Shown piece after piece: positions 1 through 7,076 of a stretch of 28,330 nucleotides of DNA. Source of the stretch: Akkermansiaceae bacterium UBA6138 (lineage in GTDB: Bacteria; Verrucomicrobiota; Verrucomicrobiia; Verrucomicrobiales; DEV007); contig DIVG01000076.1 in assembly GCA_002422425.1 (NCBI GenBank), positions 92,552-120,881 of the forward strand, given 5' to 3'. Below the pieces are notes generated by a model, which was not told the origin of the DNA, did not search any database, and saw only the letters and a program-made list of their open reading frames with translations. The stretch's first letter is position 1. Each line of letters begins with the position of its first letter. The position numbers were made by a program, and so were the translations under genes.

Positions 1-143
1 TTGTGTTTGCGGGTCTCGTGGATGGCCACGTCGGGGGCATCGTCGAAGCGGGCGAGTTGTAAGACCGCCCCTTCCACTTCCTCCAGCAACAACCGCCGAC
101 ACTCGCTGCCGACGGGAATCCCGTCCGAGAATGCAAAATCCAT
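1..143 (-). CDS. CHAD-domain protein, N-terminal part (runs off the window edge)
   Basis: An ATG at 143 on the minus strand opens a frame that stays open to base 1, giving about 47 residues. The stretch DVAIHETRKH near the edge is the hallmark first helix of CHAD domains (conserved histidine alpha-helical domain), whose conserved His and basic residues bind polyphosphate or other polyanions in known members. The purine-rich stretch AAGGAAGAAGG just upstream of the ATG is a plausible ribosome binding site. The rest of the gene lies outside the window, so any further domain (for example CYTH) cannot be seen. The family call rests on this one motif and its position shortly after the start. It lies downstream of holB on the same strand, separated by a 178-base gap holding a hairpin. 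Confidence 0.6.
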   Translation of the reverse strand, partial: MDFAFSDGIPVGSECRRLLLEEVEGAVLQLARFDDAPDVAIHETRKH

Positions 144-289
144 CACCCTTCTTCCTTATTCCGAAACGGGGAAAAGTCGAGCAGGAAGGCGGACGTGGTT
201 GTGGGGGTGGCGCTATCCTGGGATCACGGATTTAAGTGGAACGGGGCTACGGAAATCGCAAGAGTTCCCGATTCCTCACCGCGCCCTTG

Positions 290-307
290 GGAAGACTGGC
301 GTCTTCC
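290..307 (-). terminator. Perfect 7-bp hairpin downstream of holB
   Basis: GGAAGAC (290-296) and GTCTTCC (301-307) form a perfect stem with a TGGC loop, 15 bases past the holB stop. There is no T-tract on the minus strand, so it may be a weak terminator or a 3'-end stabiliser rather than a standard intrinsic terminator. The rest of the 144-321 gap shows no gene. Confidence 0.3.
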
Positions 308-321
308 GCTACATTCTATTG

Positions 322-1305
322 TCACGCGAAGGCGCGAATAAAGCCCACCTCGAGGGCGAGGGCTTCGAAGACGTTGGTGTTAAGATTGGCCCGGAGCTCT
401 TCGACGGCATCGACGCGGCGGCTGAGTTCATCGATAGAGAGGCGAGCGGCGAGAGCACCGGTGGCGGTGGCGAACTCGGGGAGGTCGAGGTGTTTGGCAC
501 CGTGCTGTTGACGCATCGCATCGCCGAACCACATGACAAGGTATTCGATGAGCCGGTTGCGCCGCTCAAGATACTCGATCTCGATCATTGCCTTGTAATA
601 TTCTTCCCTCTGTTTGAGGTAATTACCCTCGGTTTTGTTCTTGTAATGAGCGACTTCCGTTTTTTCGGCTGCTTCATTCTGCTTGGTGATCGCGGCTTTT
701 TCTTTTTTCAGGATGGCGGAAAAGCCGGACATAAGACCAAGCGCTCCGGAGACGCCTTTACGCCCTTTGGCGGCGTGGTCACAGAGGGCCTCAAGAAAGC
801 CCCGTTCGGCCTCGCTGAAGACCGCGGGCACAGCGGAACCGCTCAGACTCACACGGATGCAGCGGGAAAGAATGGTCTCCAGGAGCAGCTCGGGTGACGA
901 GGTAATAAGGAGAAGCCGACTCGCCTGAGGAGGTTCTTCGAGGGTTTTGAGAAACGCGTTTTCGGCCTCCGGCCCCATGCGGTCGGCGTCTTTGATAACG
1001 GCGAATTTGGTCACACCGGCGGGCGCGGCCATCTGCAGGGTATGCTCGACCGCACGAATCGCGTCAACGGTGATGCGGCGTGACCTGGACTCAGGTCCGA
1101 CCACGCTCGTGGAACTGGAGCGCAATTCCTCGAGCGTGGTCGCTCCCTTGGCCCGGTCCCGCTCGTTGACCATCTCGATCATGCGAATGGCGAGGCGTTC
1201 CTTGCCGCTGCCGGGTGGCCCCATGATGAGGTAGGCGTGGGCGAGCCGTCCGTTGGCGTGGGCCAACTCGAGCAGTTCGAGCGCTTTTTCGTAGCGAAAA
1301 CTCAT
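322..1305 (-). CDS. holB: DNA polymerase III clamp-loader subunit delta' (HolB-like)
   Basis: This 327-residue AAA+ protein belongs to the replicative clamp loader, which opens the beta clamp and places it on primed DNA. Visible motifs are the P-loop GPPGSGKE (residues 29-36), the Walker-B-like DADRMGPEAENAFLKTLEEPP region with one acidic residue fewer than an active ATPase, and LSRC with the arginine-finger position. The zinc module of E. coli delta' (four Cys) is absent: no Cys lies between the P-loop and the VDAIR segment. The C-terminal half has a long charged, probably coiled-coil stretch (around residues 200-255) that is unusual in length. The ATG overlaps the tmk stop by 4 bases (ATGA), so the two are translationally coupled. 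This tmk-holB pairing is common in bacteria and supports the call. A generic AAA+ protein is the alternative. Confidence 0.9.
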   Translation of the reverse strand: MSFRYEKALELLELAHANGRLAHAYLIMGPPGSGKERLAIRMIEMVNERDRAKGATTLEELRSSSTSVVGPESRSRRITVDAIRAVEHTLQMAAPAGVTKFAVIKDADRMGPEAENAFLKTLEEPPQASRLLLITSSPELLLETILSRCIRVSLSGSAVPAVFSEAERGFLEALCDHAAKGRKGVSGALGLMSGFSAILKKEKAAITKQNEAAEKTEVAHYKNKTEGNYLKQREEYYKAMIEIEYLERRNRLIEYLVMWFGDAMRQQHGAKHLDLPEFATATGALAARLSIDELSRRVDAVEELRANLNTNVFEALALEVGFIRAFA

Positions 1306-1946
1306 GACTCGGAAGGGGGAAAGCGATTCTCGACGAGACGGGCGACAGCGTCGGTGACTTCGGCTATCCCAGCCGAGGCATCGATCACGGCGATGCGCTC
1401 GGGCTCGGTCGCGGCCAGCTCAAGGTAACCGTCGCGAATCGCTTCGAAAAAGGCAAGCGGCTGGCACTCCATGCGGTCTTCTTTTGCTCCGCTCGCCTTC
1501 ACCGCCCGGGCATGGCCGGTCGCGGCATCGAGATCGAGGAGCAAAGTGAGATCGGGAATCGCGGCCCCCACCGCGAACTGATTGATGGACCGCACCGCCG
1601 TGAGGTCAAGCCCCCTCCCCGCCCCCTGATAGATCGTCGTGGAATCAAAAAAGCGATCGGCTACGACCCATTTGCCGGCCTCAAGCGCGGGCAGGATGAC
1701 TTCGCGGACGAGCTGGGCCCGGCTCGCGGCAAAGAGGAGCAGCTCGCTCTCGTCAGTGAGGTTGGCGGCTTCGGGATCGTATTGGAGAAGATGACGAATT
1801 TTCTCCCCGACGACGGTGCCGCCGGGTTCCCGGGTAAGGACTACCTCGATCCCACGGCTCCGGAGCCGCTCGGCGAGTCGATGAATCTGGGTCGACTTGC
1901 CGCAGCCTTCCGACCCCTCAAAAGTGATGAATTTCCCGCGTTGCAT
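1302..1946 (-). CDS. tmk: Thymidylate kinase
   Basis: The enzyme phosphorylates dTMP to dTDP with ATP, a required cytosolic step in dTTP synthesis. From the ATG at 1946 the protein has 214 residues, the usual length. It shows the P-loop GSEGCGKS (residues 11-18), the dTMP-binding REPGGT motif (39-44), the DR pair in VVADRFFDST, and the LID-region YQGAGRGLD. A TTG one codon upstream (1949) also opens the frame, but the ATG has an AGG six bases before it and is the better start. The stop overlaps the holB start by 4 bases. The divergent hisI gene begins 76 bases away, so promoters for both directions should lie in 1947-2022. Confidence 0.96.
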   Translation of the reverse strand: MQRGKFITFEGSEGCGKSTQIHRLAERLRSRGIEVVLTREPGGTVVGEKIRHLLQYDPEAANLTDESELLLFAASRAQLVREVILPALEAGKWVVADRFFDSTTIYQGAGRGLDLTAVRSINQFAVGAAIPDLTLLLDLDAATGHARAVKASGAKEDRMECQPLAFFEAIRDGYLELAATEPERIAVIDASAGIAEVTDAVARLVENRFPPSES

Positions 1947-2022
1947 CAAAGCCTATTCCATTCAAGAATGGCAGAGCGGGATGGTCCCGTCCTCTTGCCT
2001 TATCACTTCAAACACGTAACCC

Positions 2023-2475
2023 ATGTCCAGTTCAACTGAAATCGCCTTCGGATCCCGCGATGATCGCAAAGCGGTCGAAAACGGTCTCACCTTTTCACCG
2101 AAGTTCGACGAGCACGGTCTCATCGTCGCGATCGCGCAGGATGCGGACACCAACGAGGTCCTCATGGTCGCCTACATGAACGAGGAATCGCTCCGTCAGA
2201 CCCTTGAAATCGGCGAGGCGGTCTATTTTTCCCGCAGCCGCCAGCAGCTCTGGCACAAAGGCGCGACCTCGGGCCACACGCAGGTCGTCGAAAAGATCCT
2301 CACCGACTGCGATCAGGATGCGCTTGTCCTCAAGGTCCGCCAGCACGGCCCGGGATGCTGCCACGCCGGATATAGATCCTGCTTTTACAGAAATATACAG
2401 GAGCCGGGCAACCCCGTAGCCTTGGGTCAGGAGATTGCGGAACAATCCTACGACCCGGGCAAGGTCTATCATTGA
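2023..2475 (+). CDS. hisI: Phosphoribosyl-AMP cyclohydrolase
   Basis: This enzyme opens the purine ring of phosphoribosyl-AMP in the third step of histidine synthesis. The 150-residue protein carries DCDQD (95-99) for Mg2+ and the Zn2+ cysteines C96, C113 and C120 in the segments TDCDQD, GPGCCHAG and SCFY. It is the stand-alone form: no HisE pyrophosphohydrolase domain follows. The N-terminus has about 18 extra residues before the usual core. No other his gene is nearby, so it lies outside a his operon, as often in this phylum. No clear Shine-Dalgarno sequence precedes the ATG. Confidence 0.96.
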   Translation: MSSSTEIAFGSRDDRKAVENGLTFSPKFDEHGLIVAIAQDADTNEVLMVAYMNEESLRQTLEIGEAVYFSRSRQQLWHKGATSGHTQVVEKILTDCDQDALVLKVRQHGPGCCHAGYRSCFYRNIQEPGNPVALGQEIAEQSYDPGKVYH

Positions 2476-2525
2476 GCAAGCCGTCTTTTTCATTTCCCCC
2501 GTAATTCCGTTCTTTGAAATACCCG

Positions 2526-2555
2526 GCTAAACAGCTAAAAGGCTGCCAGCTAAAA
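2526..2555 (+). repeat. Three short GCTAAA repeats ahead of the aldolase/dehydrogenase gene
   Basis: GCTAAA occurs at 2526-2531, 2534-2539 and 2549-2554. The last two sit inside identical CAGCTAAAA copies spaced 15 bases apart. They end 11 bases before the start codon at 2566. They could be a regulator site or chance in an A-rich leader. Confidence 0.25.
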
Positions 2556-2565
2556 TGCTTTCCCC

Positions 2566-4542
2566 ATGAAATCCCTTTGGTCCGACTCTGACGCCCGCAA
2601 ATACAAAGGACCTCTCGCCAAACGGGTCTACACCTCACGCCTGCTCGGGGCGAATCCGGAGCTGGTCCTCCACGGCGGCGGCAACACCTCGGTAAAGGTG
2701 TCGGAAAAGGATTTCTTCGGCGATCCGGTCGAGGTCATCTATGTGAAGGGATCGGGCTGGGATCTCGGAACGATCGAGGCGGCTGGCTTTGCTCCGGTGA
2801 GGATGAAGGCCCTCCTCAAAATGGCGGAACTCCCGACGCTGAGCGACGCCGCGATGGTGAAGCAGCAGCGCGCCGCCATGCTCGACCCGGGCGCGCCGAA
2901 CCCCAGCATCGAGGCGATCCTGCACGCGGTCATCCCGCAGAAGTTTGTCGACCACACCCACGCCAACGCCATCGTCGCCCTGACCAATCACAAGGACGGC
3001 AGAAAGACGATCGAGGACCTCTACGGGGACCGCGTCGCGATCATCCCCTACGTAATGCCCGGCTTTGATCTCGCCAAGGCGGTCGCCGAGGCGCTCGCGA
3101 AGGTGGATCCCTACAAACTCGAGGGACTCATCCTCATGAATCACGGCATTTTCACGATGCATGACGACGCCCGTGAGAGTTATGAACTGATGATCAAGCT
3201 CGTGACCGAGGCCGAGATCGTGCTCTCGAGCCGGCTCGGGAAGTCATTTTCCTTCCCGAAGGCAAAGGCGAAAGAGGATCTCTCCGCGCTCTCTCTGATC
3301 CGCAAACAGGTCTCCGTTCTGCGCGGCGTCCCGGTGATCGCCTCGCTTGACCAGTCCGAAGAGGCGGTTGGTTTCGCGAGCCGCAAGGATGTCGCCAAGC
3401 TCGCGACCCGCGGTCCCCTCACCCCCGATCACACGATACGGACAAAGCGCATCCCCGCCGTGATCGGCGCCGATTCGGGCAAGTCGCTCGCGAAGTTCGC
3501 GGACGAGTACGAAGCCTATTTTGAAAAACACACCAAGGGCGAGACGATGCTGCCGCCCGATCCGCGCTGGGCTGTCTGGCAGGGTCAGGGCGTCATCAGC
3601 TTCGGGGCGACCGAATCCGAAGCCGGTGTGCTGCGCGACATCGTGACTCACACCTGGCGCACCATCCAGCAGGCCGAAGCCGCCTTTGACGGAGGCTGGA
3701 AAGCCCTCCCCGCCGCAAAACTTTTCGAAATCGAATACTGGGAACTCGAGCAGGCCAAACTGAAGAAGTTTGGCGGCCACGCCCCCGCTCATCAAGGTAA
3801 GGTCGCCATCGTAACCGGATCTGCTGCGGGCATCGGCTTCGCCTGCGCCGCCTCTCTCGCCGATCAGGGCGCGAAGGTCATCGGGATCGACCTCAGTCCT
3901 GAGATCGAGGAACAAATGGCCAAAATTGGCGGCATCGGGATCGTCGTGAATCTGACCGACGACGCCAAGGTGCTCGAAGCGGTCGAGAGTGTCGTGCGTC
4001 AGTTCGGCGGGATCGACATCCTCGTAAGCAATGCCGGCATTTTCACCGCCGGAGCCTATCTCGAAAATCTCGAGCAGGGCAACTGGGACAAATCCATCGC
4101 CGTGAACCTGACTAGCCACCAAAAACTGCTCAAATACACGATCCCCTACCTCAAAAACGGAATTGATCCGGCCATCGTCCTCGTGGGATCGCGCAACGTC
4201 AACGCCCCGGGGGCCGGAGCGGCAAGTTACTCCTGCGCCAAGGCCGGCCTAACCCAACTCTGCCGCGTCGCCGCTCTCGAGCTTGCCCCTTTCGGCGTTC
4301 GATGCAACATCATCCATCCCGACGCTGTCTTTGACACGAAGCTCTGGACACCCGAGAACCTCCGGCGGTCCGCCGAGCGATACGGCATGACAGTCGAGGA
4401 ATACAAAACCCGCAACCTCCTCAAGACCGAGATCACCTCGCGCGACGTTGGCAACATGGTCGCAGCCATGGCCAGCCCGCTCTTCGGAAAGACGACGGGA
4501 GCCCAGGTTCCGGTCGATGGCGGCAATGACCGGGTGATTTGA
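2566..4542 (+). CDS. Bifunctional class II aldolase / short-chain dehydrogenase (RhaD-RhaE-like fusion)
   Basis: This 658-residue fusion has an N-terminal class II aldolase domain (about 15-225) and a C-terminal SDR domain (about 410-658). Aldolase features are HGGGNTSVK (36-44), a likely catalytic Glu in PSIEAILH (E116), and metal ligands HTH (H130, H132) and NHG (H193). SDR features are TGSAAGIG (417-424), NAG (489-491), Ser542 and the YSCAK pair Y555/K559. HPDAVFDTKLW is typical of the family annotated as bifunctional rhamnulose-1-phosphate aldolase/L-lactaldehyde dehydrogenase, which splits rhamnulose-1-phosphate to DHAP and lactaldehyde and oxidises the latter. No rhamnose isomerase, kinase or transporter is next to it, so the exact sugar is inference. 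All catalytic residues are present and it looks intact. Confidence 0.88.
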   Translation: MKSLWSDSDARKYKGPLAKRVYTSRLLGANPELVLHGGGNTSVKVSEKDFFGDPVEVIYVKGSGWDLGTIEAAGFAPVRMKALLKMAELPTLSDAAMVKQQRAAMLDPGAPNPSIEAILHAVIPQKFVDHTHANAIVALTNHKDGRKTIEDLYGDRVAIIPYVMPGFDLAKAVAEALAKVDPYKLEGLILMNHGIFTMHDDARESYELMIKLVTEAEIVLSSRLGKSFSFPKAKAKEDLSALSLIRKQVSVLRGVPVIASLDQSEEAVGFASRKDVAKLATRGPLTPDHTIRTKRIPAVIGADSGKSLAKFADEYEAYFEKHTKGETMLPPDPRWAVWQGQGVISFGATESEAGVLRDIVTHTWRTIQQAEAAFDGGWKALPAAKLFEIEYWELEQAKLKKFGGHAPAHQGKVAIVTGSAAGIGFACAASLADQGAKVIGIDLSPEIEEQMAKIGGIGIVVNLTDDAKVLEAVESVVRQFGGIDILVSNAGIFTAGAYLENLEQGNWDKSIAVNLTSHQKLLKYTIPYLKNGIDPAIVLVGSRNVNAPGAGAASYSCAKAGLTQLCRVAALELAPFGVRCNIIHPDAVFDTKLWTPENLRRSAERYGMTVEEYKTRNLLKTEITSRDVGNMVAAMASPLFGKTTGAQVPVDGGNDRVI

Positions 4543-4588
4543 GCTGATCTCGTCAGCGCGTCGAGCCTTCCCCCTTCTTTTCCGACAA

Positions 4589-4606
4589 CCCGCATTTTGA
4601 GGCGGG
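4589..4606 (+). terminator. Weak hairpin after the aldolase/dehydrogenase gene
   Basis: CCCGC (4589-4593) pairs with GCGGG (4602-4606) across an 8-base loop, about 45 bases past the stop. The stem is short and no strong T-tract follows, so this is only a weak terminator candidate. Confidence 0.2.
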
Positions 4607-4627
4607 GCCGTTCGTCTTACTTCAGTT

Positions 4628-5938
4628 ATGACGAAATCCCTGCTTCTCCTTACCGTTATCTCCCTGCCGTTTTCGACGTTTTCGCAGTTCTCTCAGTCGG
4701 AGCCCGACCCTTCGTTATCCGGCGCGGAAGCGTTGCTTCCTTCTGAGCCTCTTCCGGCGGATGAGCCGGACGAGCGCCCCGGGGGGAGAAAGAAAAATAC
4801 AGACGGAAAAGAGAACGGAAAGGGCAAACACAAAGACCCCGAAGCGCCAAAAGGCCCCGATCCGGCGAGAGCGAAAGCAAAGGATCCCTCCGACGCCCGG
4901 CCTGGAACGGCACCCGAGACCGCCGCAAAAAAGGAAAGCGTCCGACCGGTACGGCCACCCCGACCCAATGCACAGAAACCTCCTTCAAAGGAAACGACCA
5001 GCGTCCTCGCAGATCGGGGCAAACGCGACCGACGTGCCGATGCCCAGGAAGCCGCGAAAATCGAAGATAAGGACGACGCACAGAAACTCATCCACACCAT
5101 CCTCGGGGGAGCAGCCGCCGGTGCGGTCGCCGCAAAAGTGGCGACAACCGATCGCCCCGGGGGCTCACCCGCCCAAGGATACCGCCCGCCGGTCGAGGAA
5201 GTCGGCCGCACCCAGCTGGATCGCGAGCGCAACGTCGGCAGCATCGTACAGCGCTTCCAGGGAAATACTCCCGCCCGGGTGGTGCCGCCCGGCTATTCCC
5301 CCGTCGGTGTTTACCGCGAGGAGCGCGGGTATGAAATCCGTCAGGACCAGCGGACCCCGCAGTTTTACAACGGAAACCGCCGTGTCGTGCGCTACGCATC
5401 GCTCAATGAGATCCCCCCGGTAATTGTCGCCTCGCGCCAACTCAACCGGGTCGAAGTCACCCCTCTCGCCCGCAGTCCCTATGCGAGCGGGTATTCAAAT
5501 GCACGCGAGAACCGCTATTACAACGAGATCCCGGCAAGTTACTCGGGCGGCAACGCCTATGCGGTTTCCTACCGGGTCGATCCAAACTCTGCCGTCACCC
5601 GGGACGATATTCTCTTTCGCCAGGGATCTACCGACTTTGCCGACGCCTACTCATTCGACCTCGTGATCGACCTCGCCGAAGCGATGAACACGCCGTCGCT
5701 TATCCATGAGACCTTCGTCATCGAGGGCCACGCTTCTTCGGAAGGAGACTACGGACGCAATCTGCTCCTTTCACAGGAACGCGCCGAACGCATCGCCCGG
5801 GATCTCGTCTACTACGGAGTAAATCCGAATCGTCTCATGCCGGTCGGCTACGGCGAGGCCGAGGCAGCCTACCCTGCCAACGCGCCCGAAGAATACCGTA
5901 GCCTGGACCGCCGGGTCATGGTGTTTCGGATGAGGTGA
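4628..5938 (+). CDS. Exported OmpA-family C-terminal domain protein
   Basis: The 436-residue protein starts with a signal peptide (about 1-19, ending near TFSQF). A long Lys/Pro/Asp-rich, probably disordered segment follows (20-150), then a Gly/Ala stretch GGAAAGAVAAKVA like a glycine zipper (about 158-170), a Tyr/Arg-rich middle, and an OmpA-like peptidoglycan-binding domain (about 325-436). In that domain EGHASSEG, LSQERA, GYGEAEAAYP and LDRRVMVF match the OmpA consensus, but the Asp that contacts diaminopimelate in OmpA (normally in GHTD) is Ser here, while the LSxxRA Arg is kept. It probably ties the outer membrane or a periplasmic complex to peptidoglycan. A hairpin follows the stop. The proposed exact role is inference. 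Confidence 0.75.
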   Translation: MTKSLLLLTVISLPFSTFSQFSQSEPDPSLSGAEALLPSEPLPADEPDERPGGRKKNTDGKENGKGKHKDPEAPKGPDPARAKAKDPSDARPGTAPETAAKKESVRPVRPPRPNAQKPPSKETTSVLADRGKRDRRADAQEAAKIEDKDDAQKLIHTILGGAAAGAVAAKVATTDRPGGSPAQGYRPPVEEVGRTQLDRERNVGSIVQRFQGNTPARVVPPGYSPVGVYREERGYEIRQDQRTPQFYNGNRRVVRYASLNEIPPVIVASRQLNRVEVTPLARSPYASGYSNARENRYYNEIPASYSGGNAYAVSYRVDPNSAVTRDDILFRQGSTDFADAYSFDLVIDLAEAMNTPSLIHETFVIEGHASSEGDYGRNLLLSQERAERIARDLVYYGVNPNRLMPVGYGEAEAAYPANAPEEYRSLDRRVMVFRMR

Positions 5939-5980
5939 GGAAATAATCGCGGCGACGCCCTCCGGGAAGTCCTTGCCATG

Positions 5981-6006
5981 TAGAACGGGTCACCCGGCCC
6001 GTTCTA
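5981..6006 (+). terminator. Hairpin terminator after the OmpA-domain gene
   Basis: TAGAACGGG (5981-5989) and CCCGTTCTA (5998-6006) form a perfect 9-bp stem with an 8-base loop, 43 bases past the stop, followed by a short GTTTTC. The AT-rich remainder up to 6124 is the likely promoter and leader of the next gene; no clean -35/-10 pair was found. Confidence 0.6.
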
Positions 6007-6124
6007 AGTCTGTTTTCACTTCAGATTCGATGGTGGAAGACTATTGGAAAGAGTTTTATGCTTCTTACATCAATTTTTAAAATTTTGGTTTTTCTTTTTA
6101 TAAAGAGAACTTAAATTTATAATT

Positions 6125-7057
6125 ATGCGTTTCCCGAACCAAATTGTGCCTCTCTTTTCCGTCCTTCTCATTTGGGGCGGATTCTCCGACGAAATTCAAG
6201 CGGAGCCGAAAGAACCAAAACCCGGGGTTCGTTCTTTTCGTCCCATGGTCCCGATTAAACAAAATGTCCGCAGCGGGATAGATCAGATGAAAAGCCAGAC
6301 GGTATCGGTGAAGATCCCTCCCCCGCCGATTCCGGAGCTGCCACCGGCAGTGGACCTTTCTAGTCCGGCTCCGGCGACACAGGAATCGATTCTGCCCACT
6401 GATACGGCTTCGGACTTCCCTGTTCGAGTCGATGGGGCAACCGGGAACCTCCCTCCCGAACCGACCAAGGAAAAGAAAGTGCCGGTGCATGATGAAAAAA
6501 TAGAACAAACCGTCGAAACGGACAGCCCACCGGAGCCCTTCACCGGCGAGAAGGAAGGGGAGAGAAAAAACGTCGACGGCCCCACTCTCGAGCGTCTCCG
6601 CGCGGAAGCGCACGCTCTCGCAGACAAAAAGCTGACCTATATCTTTGGTGCCAATGATCCTGACTCGGGCGGCCTCGACTGCTCGGCGACGATCCAATAC
6701 CTCCTCAACAAAATCGGCGTGAAGGATGTCCCGCGCACTTCCTACGACCAGTATACGTGGCTCAAGAAAAACAAAATGCTCGACGACGTCTACGGAAAAT
6801 CGTCCCAGCAGAAGCTGTTCAAGAAACTCTCTCCGGGCGATCTCATTTTCTGGGGAGGGACTTACAACTCAGGCCACCGCGTTTCCCACGTGATGCTCTA
6901 CATGGGCTACGACAAAAGCACCGACAAACATTACATCTTCGGGGCCCGGGGAAAATCAGTCAAAGGGCTAACCGGTGCCGGGGTTGATATCTTCGAATTA
7001 GGCCAGCAAAAGGGTCGCCTCATCGCCCACGGGAAAATCCCCGGCCTGATCTACTAA
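6125..7057 (+). CDS. Exported NlpC/P60 cysteine peptidase (cell-wall hydrolase)
   Basis: The 310-residue protein has a signal peptide (about 1-26, cut near EIQA), a Pro/Glu-rich linker (30-150) and a C-terminal NlpC/P60 domain (about 155-310). The catalytic Cys is C186 in SGGLDCSATIQYLL, and the catalytic His is H255 in HRVSHVMLYMG. LSPGDLIFWGG is the usual strand before the His. Such enzymes cut peptide stems of peptidoglycan, usually after D-Glu. The leader (6040-6124) is very AT-rich, unlike the coding DNA. It ends 19 bases from the convergent SNF2 gene. The neighbouring OmpA-domain gene suggests a shared envelope role, but a terminator separates them. Confidence 0.87.
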   Translation: MRFPNQIVPLFSVLLIWGGFSDEIQAEPKEPKPGVRSFRPMVPIKQNVRSGIDQMKSQTVSVKIPPPPIPELPPAVDLSSPAPATQESILPTDTASDFPVRVDGATGNLPPEPTKEKKVPVHDEKIEQTVETDSPPEPFTGEKEGERKNVDGPTLERLRAEAHALADKKLTYIFGANDPDSGGLDCSATIQYLLNKIGVKDVPRTSYDQYTWLKKNKMLDDVYGKSSQQKLFKKLSPGDLIFWGGTYNSGHRVSHVMLYMGYDKSTDKHYIFGARGKSVKGLTGAGVDIFELGQQKGRLIAHGKIPGLIY

Positions 7058-7076
7058 CCCCGTGCCGGCGAGAATC

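Noticed and set aside
1..897. 298-codon plus-strand open frame over holB and the CHAD gene
   Set aside because: It starts at the edge with TTG, has no domain, and is antisense to motif-bearing genes.
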